Numbered from the stretch's first letter, positions 1 to 10,977 are shown. The stretch is 64,000 nucleotides of DNA from Brachypterus glaber (GCA_958510825.1 OY294047.1:50451365-50515364), one strand, 5' to 3'. Program-made: numbers and translations. The notes: a model not told the origin generated them from the sequence alone.

Positions 1-2067
1 CACATTAACACCCAAGGCTCCATTTTCCCTAAAATATTTTTCTATGTCAGAAATAAACAATGCAAAAAGAATGGGGCTTAATGGTTCACCCTGTAGAACT
101 CCCTCAGAAATGTTGTAGGGTTTTGAATAGCCTTCAGCAGTTTTTATTTGTGCAATTGCTTTGTCATACAACATTTTGAGGATCCTGATTATTTTCGAAC
201 TTACTCCAAGAGAGTGTAATTTTTTCCATAACAGATGGTGGTTAATACAGTCAAACGCACGTTTGAAATCTACAAAAATCGCATAAAGTTTTCTACCTTT
301 CAACCGTAGACAGATATTAATGAGGGAATTAAGAGTAAATAGATTATCCAAGCAACCCCGGTTTTGTCTAAAGCCTGCCTGACATTCCGGTATAACATTA
401 AATGTATCGGACCACTCTGTAAGCCTTTGTAAAATTATTTGAGAGAATATTTTTTCCATACAGTTTAGTAGAGCTATACCGCGGTAATTAGCAGGATCCT
501 CAACTGGACCTTTTTTGTGAAGCATAAGAAGTGAAATTTCCGACCAAGTATGGGGAATGATTTCTTTGTCAAATATATTGTTATATAAATTCAGTAGGTA
601 GCATAACCAGTTTTCTGGTAGATACTTAAAAAACTCAAATGGAATATTGTCCTTACCTGGACTTTTACCATTTTTGCATTTATTAAGACTGGACTTTAGT
701 TCATTTAAAGTTATACGCGAAGTTAGTAATGACGAACCGGCGTCAGAATATAAAAATTGTGACTCGTTATGCACAGTGTAAATTGAGTCATAAAAGGACT
801 CCCAGTCAAGCAAGGATAAACTAGCAGGTTTATTATTTGAGCGTAAATTTTTAATTAATTTCCAAAATTCTGATTGATTTTTAGTTGCACTAAGCCTGAG
901 AGTTAAGTTAATTGTATGAGCCTCCTTTTTAAGTTTTAAAATACGCCTGTACTGTTTTTTAAGGCTCAGATAAATTACAAGTAAGTCCTGCGAGAAGTTA
1001 TTTTTTTTACAGTTTTTTAAAGCATTTTTGGCAGCTTTTTTCGCTAGTAAGCACTCATGATCAAACCAGATATGGTTAAAGGAAGTAAGTTTCTTTGTAG
1101 AATTTAAATTTAAGCGCAAATCTTTGGCACAGTCAGTGATAGAACTGAGTAAGTTTAAATAAGAAGCGGAGATATCGTTTTCTCTGTAGTTAAATATATT
1201 ATCGGAGTGTAACATTTTGCTGTAAAATTCGTCGTGTTTACTAGTGTTCCAGCGAAAGATGTCTGTACTATTCGCTACAGCTTTTTTATTATCTGGCAAA
1301 ATATCTACGGCTGAGTCAAAAGTTAATAGAACAGGAAAGTGATGTGAAGGTGAAAACGAGTTAAGGACTTCAAGATCGCGCACCTTATGCAAATAATCGT
1401 TGTTGCACCAAACGAGGTCTATAACGCTCTTACCTAGGGTACTTACGTAAGTAAAATTCGCAGTTTTATCGGAAGCTGTTCTGCCGTTTAGTAGCGTGAA
1501 CGAATTGCTGCACATAAAGTCAAATAGTACTTGGCCCTTTGCATTACTTTTTGTGTCACAACTGGCCCGAGACACAAACAAATTTGTATTTTCACATAAA
1601 TCGGCAAAACTGTCCAAATTTCCCATCCTGCAATTAAAGTCACCGCACATAATAAAAGTACAGTTTTCATATTTAGATTTGACGTCATCTAGTGTCAGCT
1701 GCAGTAGATCCAAAATTTGTTCCAGGTCAAGCGATGGTTTAAAATAAACACAGCAGAAAATTACGGAAAAGCTATTACACGTAACATTGCAGATTATCCA
1801 CCAAGGTGATGTGTCAATTGTGGTACACTTGTAGCTCTTCTTGAATGCAAACGCCAGACCGCCACTGGCACGGCCGCGCGATTTTTCCTTAATAGCCGGT
1901 GAGCTGATAATGTTGTATACACTGGAAAAGTTTTTAGGTAATTTACAGTCTAAGATTAAATGAGTTTCACAAAGAAAGAAAAAGTCGACATACAAAGACT
2001 CAGAGTGTAATTCAAAGTTGCTAAAACCTTCAATATTCCATATTATAAATTTTCTTCTTAAAAATTG
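1..2067 (-). CDS. LINE ORF2: APE endonuclease + reverse transcriptase, partial at window edge
   Basis: Retrotransposon polyprotein that would nick target DNA and reverse-transcribe the element RNA. Translating the reverse strand from the codon after the ORF1 stop gives 689 codons with no stop or frameshift. Counting CAA at 2067 as residue 1, endonuclease motifs are WNIEGF (10-15), LCETH (32-36), CGDFN (141-145) and SPSHH (239-243). RT motifs are GKDNIPFEFF (471-480), ANYRGIALLN (from about 527), QAGFRQNRG, FVDFKRAFD with Asp about 600 (motif A) and GVLQGEPLSP (656-665). Motif C (YxDD) lies beyond the window. There is no Met in the first 139 residues, although these include catalytic endonuclease residues, and the frame is continuous with ORF1 through one UAA, so translation probably depends on the ORF1 stop. 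The clade is not fixed; it resembles CR1/Jockey-group LINEs. Confidence 0.93.
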
Positions 2068-2943
2068 TTAAACTTTACGGCCAGATTTTTGCCCTCTTAC
2101 TGATTTTGGAGATACATCTTCATCCCGCTGTCTTTTATTGGTATCCTTGGCGATTTCAGGGACGTTATTACGGTATCGAATATAAATATTGGAATCGCCG
2201 CTTGCTTTGCGATGATTTAGTTCTGTGTATAACGCAGATAGATGTTGAGATTGAGTTTTTGTTAAATCGGGCTTTATTTTTAATGTAGGATAAATAGTTT
2301 TAGAAATTTTTGATTTATTTTTTAAAAGTTGTAGAGCCTGGTTTTCATTTTCTAGCGTAAATTTAGCAGTATAAGTATTAGATTCCGTGTTTATATTGCC
2401 TAATTTGTTGTAGGACACTAAATGAAAATTATAATTCGGCAGAACTGACTGAAAAGCTTTTTTTGCGAAGTCTAGGTAATTTTGTGTATCAGCCGGTATG
2501 CCACTTAGAATAAGGTTGTTTTTTCTTATAATTCTTTGATGAAATTCTTGGAAAGAGTCCTCAAAATTTAGGTTGGATTTTGTGAGCTTTTCAATTTCTA
2601 AAACTTTATTGTTTAGAGCAGTATTGTCTTTTTGGAGTGTAGAAATAGACGCCTTGCATCTTGCAATTTCTTGCCCTTGGGTTTCGATAGTTTTCTTTAA
2701 ATCCGTAATATTTGCATTGATTTGAGTTAATTGTTGCATTATTAATTCAAAGTGAGTAATGGTAATAGGATTGTCTGGTGTAGAAGACGCCTTCACCATT
2801 ATTTGATTGTCGCACTCGGGGCAATAAAACGCGTCATCGCGGTTACTGCTACAGCTGATGTGGAACGTGAGTTGACAACGCGCGCAACATGCTTTGTGCG
2901 GTTCATTGACTTGGGCAGAACATACTGAGCATATTGATGCCAT
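2068..2943 (-). CDS. LINE ORF1: PHD finger, coiled coil, RNA-binding region
   Basis: 291-residue RNA-binding (gag-like) protein of the same LINE, intact. A PHD-type zinc finger occupies about residues 5-44: Cys5, Cys8, Cys20, Cys23, His28, Cys31, Cys41, Cys44 (Cys4-His-Cys3). Residues about 60-125 are heptad-like and rich in Leu, Ile, Gln and Lys, consistent with a trimerising coiled coil. From about 133 comes an RRM-like segment (RKNNLILSGIP), then a basic C-terminus ending in GQKSGRKV. PHD-bearing ORF1 proteins are known in CR1/Jockey-type LINEs. The ATG at 2943 is the first in frame and directly precedes the zinc finger. The stop UAA (2070-2068) is followed in the same frame by CAA UUU and then ORF2. 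Confidence 0.9.
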   Translation of the reverse strand: MASICSVCSAQVNEPHKACCARCQLTFHISCSSNRDDAFYCPECDNQIMVKASSTPDNPITITHFELIMQQLTQINANITDLKKTIETQGQEIARCKASISTLQKDNTALNNKVLEIEKLTKSNLNFEDSFQEFHQRIIRKNNLILSGIPADTQNYLDFAKKAFQSVLPNYNFHLVSYNKLGNINTESNTYTAKFTLENENQALQLLKNKSKISKTIYPTLKIKPDLTKTQSQHLSALYTELNHRKASGDSNIYIRYRNNVPEIAKDTNKRQRDEDVSPKSVRGQKSGRKV

Positions 2944-3336
2944 CTCTTTTGCACTTGTTTACAAATGGACTATTAGGAAAAAATAAGTTCAAATTATGCA
3001 CTTAGTTTAAAGTTTATTCATAAAATTTGCGTAAATTTGGTAAATGAACACCATGTAAAGTTGTTTACGAAAGTAACATTCACTGGGTTTTAGCGTAAAC
3101 ACTTTTTATTTTAGTTTGTTTTTTTTATATGCGGACAATAGCACATAAAGAAAAAATAAAGTTTAATATATCCTATAAGGGTGCGTATTTCACAGTTTTT
3201 TAAATGTACACTTGAACTTTGGCACAACTACGATTACGAAACGTAAACTCGCAGATTTTAAATTATTTATTTAACGAAAATTTCGGGTTTATTACGGAGG
3301 TGTATATCAACCGTCAAAAAATTTATTCAAACTTCA
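2944..3336. other. AT-rich stretch, probably LINE 5' leader and flank
   Basis: Lies 5' of the minus-strand LINE ORF1. No motif, tail or target duplication marks where the element begins. No other gene is visible here. Confidence 0.4.
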
Positions 3337-4866
3337 TATTAAAGTACTAGTTTCATAACATACGTTTTTAGCGCACGAGTACAAGTTTAGAAAACGAGCC
3401 GCTTGTGGCGAGTTTTCTAAAGTACTAGTGCTCTAAAAACGTGTTATGAAAGGAGTGCTTTATACAATTTTTTCTATTTTGCTCTAAAATTAAAAAAACT
3501 TACATTTAAATTGATGACTGATTTAGGGATTTTTGTTTTGGGTTGGCATTACAGTTTACACTATGTTTAAAATTCTAAGAAAAAATCATATTTTGATATA
3601 TTTTACAGTCATCTCTTCTTTTTTCACTGCAATTAACCAGTCCACAATTTTAACACGGTAAAAAATAACCCAAACACAAAATTTTGTAAAAAATTAAACT
3701 TTAAATCGACATTGACATTTTTACGCAAAACGTCAAGAGATAGGCTTTTGTATGTTGCCAACCCAACAGAAAAAAAAGTAAAGACCTCTTATGGGCCTAT
3801 AAGAACACGCAAAATGAGCTTATAAGAGTAGCAAATAGTATATTAAAGTACTAGTTTCATAACATACGTTTTTAGCGCACGAGTACAAGTTTAGAAAACG
3901 AGCCGCTTGTGGCGAGTTTTCTAAAGTACTAGTGCTCTAAAAACGTGTTATGAAACGAGTGCTTTATGCAATTTTTTCTATTTTGCTCTAAAATTTAAAA
4001 AACTTACATTTAAATTGATGACTGATTTAGGGATTTTTGTTTTGGGTTGGCATTACAGTTTACACTATGTTTAAAATTCTAAGAAAAAATCATATTTTGA
4101 TATATTTTACAGTCATCTTTTCTTTTTTCACTGCAATTAACCAGTCCACAATTTTAACACGGTAAAAAATAACCCAAACACAAAATTTTGTAAAAAATTA
4201 AGCTTTAAATCGACATTGACATTTGCACGCAAAACGTCAAGAGATAGGCTTTTGTATGTTGCCAACCCAACAGAAAAAAAAGTAAAGACCTCTTATGGGC
4301 CTATAAGAACACGCAAAATGAGCTTATAAGAGTAGCAAATAGTATATTAAAGTACTAGTTTCATAACATACGTTTTTAGCGCACGAGTACAAGTTTAGAA
4401 AACGAGCCGCTTGCGGCGAGTTTTCTAAAGTACTAGTGCTCTAAAAACGTGTTATGAAAGGAGTGCTTTATACAATTTTTTCTATTTTGCTCTAAAATTT
4501 AAAAAACTTACATTTAAATTGATGACTGATTTAGGGATTTTTGTTTTGGGTTGGCATTACAGTTTACACTATGTTTAAAATTCTAAGAAAAAATGATATT
4601 TTGATATATTTTACAGTCATCTCTTCTTTTTTCACTGCAATTAACCAATCCACAATTTTAACACGGTAAAAAATAACCCAAACACAAAATTTTGTAAAAA
4701 ATTAAGCTTTAAATCGACATTGACATTTGCACGCAAAACGTCAAGAGATAGGCTTTTGTATGTTGCCAACCCAACAGAAAAAAAAAGTAGAGAACTCTTA
4801 TGGGCCTATAAGAACACGCAAAATGCGTGTGATTATGAGCTTATAAGAGTCGCAAAATAGAAAAAA
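3337..4866. repeat. Tandem trimer of a 504-bp hairpin-bearing repeat (family A)
   Basis: Three head-to-tail units begin at 3337, 3841 and 4345, an exact 504-bp period, and are almost identical. Each opens with an imperfect palindrome of about 115 bp: the left arm runs from TACTAGTTTCATAACATACG through AAAACGAGCCGC, and the right arm returns through GGCGAGTTTTCTAAAGTACTAG and ends near GTGTTATGAAA. About 380 bp of AT-rich DNA follows. A second small hairpin (CACGC-AAAAT-GCGTG) near the end is intact only in unit 3; units 1 and 2 share a 12-bp deletion there. A solo copy lies at 59954-60451 and keeps the 12 bp. No coding capacity. Superfamily unknown; tandem arrays and subterminal hairpins recall non-autonomous rolling-circle (Helentron/DINE-like) elements, but this is inference. 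Confidence 0.9.
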
Positions 4867-4887
4867 GGTATTAAGGTATGATGAATA

Positions 4888-5014
4888 TCTAGATTAGAGT
4901 ATTAGATAGGTAGGTTTGTAAGGGTAGGTGGGTGGTTTGAGAGGTTTTTGTGTAGTGTGTAAACTACCTACCTACCCTAACAAACCTGCCTATCCAGTAC
5001 TCTAATCTAGATGT
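4888..5014. repeat. Inverted repeat, arms about 50 bp
   Basis: Left arm ATCTAGATTAGAGTATTAGA followed by TAGGTAGGTTTGTAAGGGTA is answered by the reverse complement ending TACTCTAATCTAGAT. About 25 bp of T/G-rich spacer separates the arms. It directly abuts the family A array. Confidence 0.8.
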
Positions 5015-5440
5015 GCCTTAAAAACATTTCCAGAAGCTAATTGAATTTAATACTTTTAAGGAGTTTAGGAGAGGTTTTTAAATTATTTTTTTATATTTTT
5101 TGGCTCATAATTGACCATATATTTTTTATTTTTTTAGATATTTTAGATAGTTTAAAATTTTGTTAAAATTTCTTTAAAACATTTTCATTGCCATAAATAA
5201 AAATTTCCAACAAATATCGTATGTTTTAGCAAAAAAAAAATCAACAGCTTAAAAAAAGGTTTAAAGTATATGGTCGAATTGATAATTTAACTTGCTTTAA
5301 AATGCTTTATCACCCGACTTCCCGGTTCATTAAAAAAAAACCCCATATGCCACCTGACGACATTTTAAAAGCCAAAATCATCAAACATATGCGAAACGAT
5401 ATCTCTACTCGTTCAAAAGTTAAGAGGAGGGGTGCCTTGG
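5015..5440. other. AT-rich sequence with a foldback-end relic
   Basis: Mostly featureless. At about 5399-5432, GATATCTCTACTCGTTCAAA and the following AGTTAAGAGG match the end of the large foldback at 28352-29084, so a degraded terminus of that family lies here. Confidence 0.45.
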
Positions 5441-5481
5441 ACCGGACTTGAGCGGGTGAATTTCATCCGCTCAAGTCCGGT
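5441..5481. repeat. Compact 20-bp-stem hairpin
   Basis: ACCGGACTTGAGCGGGTGAA is followed at once by its reverse complement with one mismatch, giving a hairpin with almost no loop. It joins the foldback-end relic immediately to its left. Confidence 0.85.
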
Positions 5482-5952
5482 TTATGCACCATTTATACCC
5501 GCCCAGACCCGTCATTTTCAGCAGGGTAGCGGTCATAGACAAGGAAAGACCTCCTAAGCCGTTGCGGAATACTGTGATAAATGAGCCTAGCGTATCTGAG
5601 ACCAACTTGCACATGCGCACTACTATTGTTGTTTTTGACGAGTATTTTAACCTTAGTTTTGTGTGTCAAATAAAAATTGTAAAAAATTCAACAAAAAAAA
5701 ATAAATATCTACGAAGAAACATCGAAATAGTTTTTTAAAATGATTTTATAAGAATTTTTCGTGATTTTGTACACCTACTTTGAGTACACCAGGGATTGAC
5801 CCTTTGCTCTTCATAAAGCAACAATACAGGTTAGGTTTAAAGTTATAAACAAATGCAGCAAAAAAAAAACAATTAAAACACAGTAGAAGTCGAAAAATGA
5901 ACAGTAACAGACGACCATCTGACAGTACTGACAGTATAAACAAACTACTAAT
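5482..5952. other. No recognised gene
   Basis: Contains short open frames only, with biased AT-rich composition and no homology I recognise. Confidence 0.4.
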
Positions 5953-6060
5953 AATTCGTCACCCCAGTATTGGTTTGCCATATCTCTATTTTTGGACTTT
6001 TTAAGATTTTTACTAGGGGATTTTTGGAGATAAGACAAATGAATACAGGGGTGATGAATT
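5953..6060. repeat. 108-bp palindromic MITE-like element
   Basis: Arms of about 33 bp: AATTCGTCACCCCAGTATTG at the left is mirrored by CAGGGGTGATGAATT at the right. The two arms differ at several positions, so it is old. Confidence 0.7.
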
Positions 6061-6563
6061 GTTTTACGACCGCCAGCATTTCACAGCTGATAGAGATGCG
6101 TACTGCGCAAGGTCAGATATGTTGCCCTACGTCATTTCGCTGCCCCGTTCTGTCACAAAATAATCTTGCGCAGGCTGGACTAATGGTTCTCTTTCCTTCT
6201 TTATGGTAGCGGTTCAACTTTGTTGCATTTCCCCTACACATATTCTTCATGGATTGTTCAAATTTATATTTAGTAGGATTTAAAATTCAGTTATCCTGAA
6301 GGATATTGATATCTTATAGGTCATGAAATTGGTATTGTATAGTGTTTCTGCAATCCGTATGAAATTATTCTACCGAGAGTAAAACTATCTAAAAAGTTAT
6401 AATGCTTTTATATAAAACTTTGGAAATATCGATTCTAAAATATATAAAGTTTAAAGTTTCTTTACTTGTTTATTACTTATAAACAAACTTTTTAAAAATA
6501 TATACAGATATTTAACAAAACGACGCTAAAAGAATATTAAATAAATTATAAAATAAATATTAT
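6061..6563. other. No recognised gene
   Basis: A somewhat GC-richer patch (6080-6210) sits in AT-rich DNA. No reading frame or repeat could be assigned. Confidence 0.35.
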
Positions 6564-6882
6564 TTATCCAATACATACAGATAATTACTAGCTTTATTTT
6601 AAATAGATAAACTCAATAATAACCCCGCGTGGCTTTTACTTTATTGAGTGGATAATTATTTATTTTACCCACTCAACTGTCACTTGTCAAATTATTTTCT
6701 TGTAAATATCATTAAAATTTTTAATAAAAATATGAATTCTTAAGCTATTTATTGGATTAAACCTTGTATGGCACTCATGGGTAAACCGATACTGCCCTCT
6801 CGAAAATTAACCTGCTTGGCAGGTTAATTTTCTCATGGGCAATATCTTACTTTACCCACTAGTACCATAAATAACTATTATT
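6564..6882 (+). mobile_element. Family C two-hairpin repeat, copy 1
   Basis: About 320-bp dispersed element present five times here (also about 17427, 22639, 32705 and 62956). It begins TTATCCAATACATACAGATA and ends near TAGTACCATAAATAACTATT. It carries a small hairpin (CTCAATAATAA / TTATTGAG around GCGTGG) and a larger palindrome (GGTAAACCGATATTGCCC / GGGCAATATCTTACTTTACC). This copy has lost part of the large palindrome's centre. Non-coding; superfamily unknown. Confidence 0.85.
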
Positions 6883-6987
6883 CAAAGTTTTAGTTAGTTT
6901 ATCTATTAGTTTTAGTTTAGTTTATCTATTGACTATGTAAAATACATAATGGGGACATATCGTCCCCTATTTCACGAAACGACGTAA

Positions 6988-7009
6988 CTGACAGTAACGT
7001 TACTGTCAG
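6988..7009. repeat. Perfect 22-bp palindrome
   Basis: Half-site CTGACAGTAAC followed directly by its exact reverse complement. Function unknown; it could be the core of a decayed hairpin repeat. Confidence 0.75.
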
Positions 7010-7100
7010 GGAATGATATGGCATGTCTTTATTTAATTAATTAATGTTTAATTATGTATATTTTGGACTTTTTTGAAAATTGCTTGTAGGCAACAGATAT

Positions 7101-7362
7101 TGTTTGTTTGTTTAACCTCGTAATATTCTACTTAATTAAGCATCCACTAAGTCCAAGACTTGTGTGGGCTAGTAGTAGAGGGAATCACCGTCTTTATTTC
7201 GAATCAGTTTATATAGGGAGCATCCGCTTCACTTATCGCCTTTACCAAATTTCAATATTAATCAGCTGAAAAAGGCGAATCGGCGCCAGTAAGAATCGAA
7301 CTCACGTTAGTCGGCTTGTCATGAAGACGCGCTAGCCCACTAACCCATGCCTACTATTGTAG
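7101..7362 (-). mobile_element. tRNA-derived SINE, copy 1
   Basis: On the minus strand the head carries pol III promoter-like boxes: TTAGTGGGCTAGCGCG (A-box region) and GTGAGTTCGATTCTTACTGG (B box). The body includes GGCGCCGATTCGCC and CCCTCTACTACTAGCCCACA, and the tail ends GTTAAACAAACAAACA. The same body and tail occur at 31302-31577 on the plus strand. It has no coding capacity; mobilisation would depend on a LINE. Confidence 0.85.
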
Positions 7363-7928
7363 TGTAACATTCTGGAGGACTTTGTACCCACTGTGCTAGG
7401 GCCTAGTAATAATCGCCAACACTGTTTACTGGCGATTTGAAATAATTTTACCTAATATTAATTATATTATGTTTTTGCATCAAACCCACTTTACTTTTAA
7501 TAATGCAATCTTGCCTTACTTTCGAAAGAAACTAATTTTTCGGAAAAACACTAATTTTAGTACTAATATTTTAGTTGTTTGATTTAATGCCGGCGTAAAG
7601 AACGCCAAATAAAACAAATACTGCGTTGTTTCCAGATGTACGTCTGTCGTGACAGCATACATGCGCGGCAGTACGCAATATCACATCGGCAAACGCGTTC
7701 TACGGATTTATAGCTTGACGATGAAATATTTTTCGGCTCTCGAAATTCGCCAAGTTAAAACTTTTCGTAAGAATGGAAAATTAAAGTATTATATTTTTGT
7801 CGATGTTCGATCGCGATCGGTTATTAGTAGTGTACTTTAGGGGTGGGTTCCAATTTTAAATAAGAATTTTTAAATGTAAGTTATTCTTTTACATGAATTA
7901 AATAAAAATTAATTATATTTTTTACGAA
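7363..7928. other. No assigned gene; short GC-richer open segment
   Basis: A 63-codon plus-strand frame at 7649-7840 lies in a less AT-rich patch preceded by an acceptor-like TTGTTTCCAG (7626-7635). I do not recognise the peptide, so it is left unassigned; it could be a small exon or chance. Confidence 0.3.
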
Positions 7929-8820
7929 TCTAAGTGTACAATACAATACAGTACAATATAAGTGGGGTTGTGAGGCATGGTACTGCCTTTCAAATCACTG
8001 CGACTAATGAGATCTATTGTGAATCCCCTATGCAATTTAGTCCACATCAAACTTTAGGCTTCCAAAGAAACTTAAGAGTTTTTTGGGGGCTACTTGAGAT
8101 ATATCTGCAGGTCTTGGGTATACCTGTTCTAGATATTGTAGCCTTGTGCGAGCAATGGCTTCGCAGAAGCACATAATGTGTTCGGCCGTTTCTGGTGCTT
8201 CTGAGCATAGACGGCAAGTGTCGATTTCAGATTTTCCCATTTTTTTAAGATGATATCTTAACAGGCAGTGTCCGGTTAACAGCCCTGTATAGGTCTTTAG
8301 GTCCGTCTTGCTGAGATCGAGTAACTTTCTTGTTCGTTTAGGTTCATATTTTATGAATATTTTGGCCTGTCTTAAGTTTTGGTCTTTCCAATATCGAGTT
8401 TTGATTTTGGTTTCCCATTCCTTAATTGCCTCCTGATGGCTTTTGTTAAAGCCACAAAAAGGTTTGGACTCTCGCGACTCTCGCGAGAGAGTCCGCAGCC
8501 TCATTGCCTTCAACACCCTCGTGTCCTGGCATTAGATCATATATACATATATATGGCATTAATGTTGATTTGTTTTATGTAGAATATATACAAAGCCGAT
8601 TGTAAACAAACCACTATAGCGGTGATGTTGGGAGGAGGTGAAGTATAACATATTTGTGAACAAATCACTATAGCGGTGGGTGGTGACCAGAAGCGGGAAG
8701 GTGAAATCTACCTAGATATAGCAATGAAAATATTTCGGTTTGACGTGGACTCAATGCGCATCTATGTATATATGATCTAATGTCCTGGCACCCACATCTA
8801 AGTGAATTTCATGTAGCCTT
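7929..8820 (-). pseudogene. LINE ORF2 3' end (RNase H + CCHC-like tail), frameshifted and interrupted
   Basis: On the minus strand the piece reads MWVPGH (about 8800-8781), is broken by a 249-bp insertion, and resumes PGHEGVEGNEAADSLAR (from 8530), the last conserved block of a LINE RNase H domain. A frameshift within the duplicated GCGAGAGT stretch near 8485-8500 moves the frame. It continues as SKPFCGFNKSHQEAIKEW and ends with a Cys/His tail (CRLCSEAPETAEHIMCFC) and a stop at 8037. An in-frame stop precedes MWVPGH. The 3' UTR ends near 7930 with TATTGTACTGTATTGTATTG. RNase H places it in an I/Jockey/R1-type lineage, different from the LINE at 1-2943. Not functional. Confidence 0.88.
8532..8780. 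mobile_element. 249-bp MITE with 10-bp target duplication
   Basis: Perfect 18-bp terminal inverted repeats, TTAGATCATATATACATA at each end, are flanked by the 10-bp duplication TGTCCTGGCA (8522-8531 and 8781-8790). The duplicated bases encode part of the RNase H VPGH motif of the host LINE, so the empty site can be read directly. A 9-11 bp duplication suggests a Mutator-like (MULE) origin rather than hAT (8 bp) or mariner (TA). Confidence 0.9.
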
Positions 8821-8943
8821 TAAAAATTATTGTTCTATGCTATGGGATACACGTTGAAGCAGTATGGGGCCCTACCCCCTTTTTTATTAATTTCTAAAAA
8901 AAATTTAAACTATGTATAATACAATAAAATTTAATCAACAATA

Positions 8944-9671
8944 ATAGTATATTCTATAACTATTATGGAATAGACAATATTCCGCGCGAGCGGAATGTTT
9001 GTCGTACGAGCCGGTAGGCGAGTATGAAGGTCCCGCGAGCGCGGAATGACTACTCCATACGTGTTGAAGACTATACTTTTTCTTCGACTGCAAATATGAA
9101 ACACTGTATGGCTTCAAACAGCGGACAAGGTTAAAAACCATGTTTTTTGTGACTCGACATTAAATGCAACAAAACACGTATTTTTAAATAAAGCAATTAA
9201 TGTTATTTAATAATTTTATCAAATCAGTACTTAAAAAAGATTTTTATTTAATTTTAACACATATTTACAAATTATAATGCAAAAATTGAAGGTTATGTCA
9301 AATTGTTGTGACAGATATCGGGTTTAAATATTTAACAATAGATGGATCAGTTTTAATTTTTTGAACTAAATTCATAAAAAACTGGTCAAATATTAAGAAA
9401 AGCTAATAAACTTTATGTAATTTCAACGCAAAACTTTAAATTGCATTAAGTTATTCAATATTTTATGGTAAAATATATATATTTTTGCTAATTTTGCTAC
9501 AGTCTTCTTTACTTTTATAAACAAGAGATGGCACTACATGTGCCCCATTCTAACACTTGATACGGAATATTCATGCCGTATCTAGAGCTAGAATGTATTC
9601 ATTCGTATTCGTATTCATTCTGTGTTTGAAAAGTGTGTGTATTTGCTTACATTCTAAAGCAGTCGTAAAAA
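8944..9671 (+). mobile_element. Family B two-hairpin repeat, copy 1
   Basis: About 730-bp non-coding repeat, one of five copies (also 18383, 20488, 24041 and 55338). It starts AGTATATTCTATAACTATTA and continues with a palindrome whose GC-rich centre contains GCGCGAGCGGAA and CCGCGAGCGCGGAA. A 500-bp AT-rich body follows. Near the 3' end is a second hairpin (GATACGG...CCGTATC), and it ends TTACATTCTAAAGCAGTCGT. The design parallels family A, although the sequences differ. Confidence 0.88.
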
Positions 9672-10398
9672 AATAATTATTTAGTTTGAAAAATAATTAA
9701 AATAATTTATTATTTAAATTATTATTTTAAATACAATACTTTAATAAACTTGTATTCAATAAATTTATTTATTCATAGTAATATTGTACTTTTAATTAAA
9801 AATAATAAATGTTTTCTATAAATTGAAAAAAAAAGTTTATTGTTACAAATGCATTTAAAAATTTGCATATGTCCAATACAAACTGAAACTAATTTAATTT
9901 TAATATATTATACCAATTTTAATGAAAAGTTCCAGTTTAAACATTAAAAGTTAAATTAAATAGATAAAAAACGATTGCGGGTTTTGACATTAACAGCAGT
10001 TATAAATCTTTGAAATTAAACTTGAAAACTATAGATATAGTTAAGTAATAATTTAGTAACATCTTTAAAATAAAATTACAATGTTTTTCGTTTAACTTTT
10101 AGTAACAGTCTGTTGCAAAAATATCTATGCCAGATCTGGTCATTTGGATGTTGATAAACAGGGCCCGGGAGTCGTTGGCCTGGCCTGGAAGCCTGTACTT
10201 CAACCAAAAAATATTTTTTAATTTATATATTTTTTTACTAAATATTTAAAAAACGCTATTTTTAACTGATTTTTTTTATTGTTAACTTAAAATTTATACG
10301 CGTTTTGATTCAAAAAGTAAAAATTAAAAAATAATAATCCGCTATTTCGAATATTTAATTTTTAATAATAGATTCGGTTACAGTATTCTTAAAATACA
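9672..10398. other. AT-rich, nothing identified
   Basis: Very AT-rich sequence with scattered short repeats. No coding or element boundary could be supported. Confidence 0.4.
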
Positions 10399-10977
10399 CT
10401 ATAGTCCGTCCAATTATGCAAGATAGTAGTTTAAAAGTCTCGCGCTACATTATTGATTAAAAACTCGTACCTTTTAACATATAAAATATTGTAACATTTT
10501 TTGTCTATGACAATGATTGACGGTCGTTAAAGCTAATAAAAGAAGAGAAAGTTACATAAAAAAATGGTTATGCCTAATGTTATTTTGTATGGTATTGAAA
10601 AAGGTACTTTTTTGGTTTATTCTTTATACACTCACACTAAATTAGCATATTCTACATATTGTAAAAAAGTACATTATATTGAACACAAGGAAAACGTCAA
10701 ATTTTTAGGTTACAATTACAACTTTTCGATCCTATCCAGAGGCTTAAATAACAACCATTACAAGACACATGACGACACATCAAGCCAATCCTGGCATCGC
10801 ATTTTTATGTACTATGCTTGTTATCCGAGTCTTTGGATAGGCCTTTTCCAGGAAAACAGTACCGACATCTGTCAAATTTTTGATACACTACGAGTTATGC
10901 ATAATTATGCTATTTATGCGATGTGGTGTAAAACGGGCCGCGTCCCTTACTATCTTGCATAACTGGACGGAATATAG
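10399..10977. mobile_element. 579-bp TIR element, copy 1
   Basis: Terminal inverted repeats of about 30 bp begin CTATAGTCCGTCCAATTATG at the left; the right end is the near-exact reverse complement (...CTTGCATAACTGGACGGAATATAG). A second copy of identical length lies at 59171-59749. The flanks allow a TA duplication. An open frame at 10564-10962 is broken in the second copy and shows no transposase motif, so the element is non-autonomous. Confidence 0.9.

Noticed and set aside
5484..5738. 84-codon plus-strand frame
   Set aside because: No family resemblance; the composition changes abruptly to AT-rich halfway, and it starts beside a hairpin relic.
10564..10962. 132-codon open frame as a gene
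   Set aside because: It lies entirely within a TIR element whose second copy (59171-59749) breaks the frame; no protein motif.
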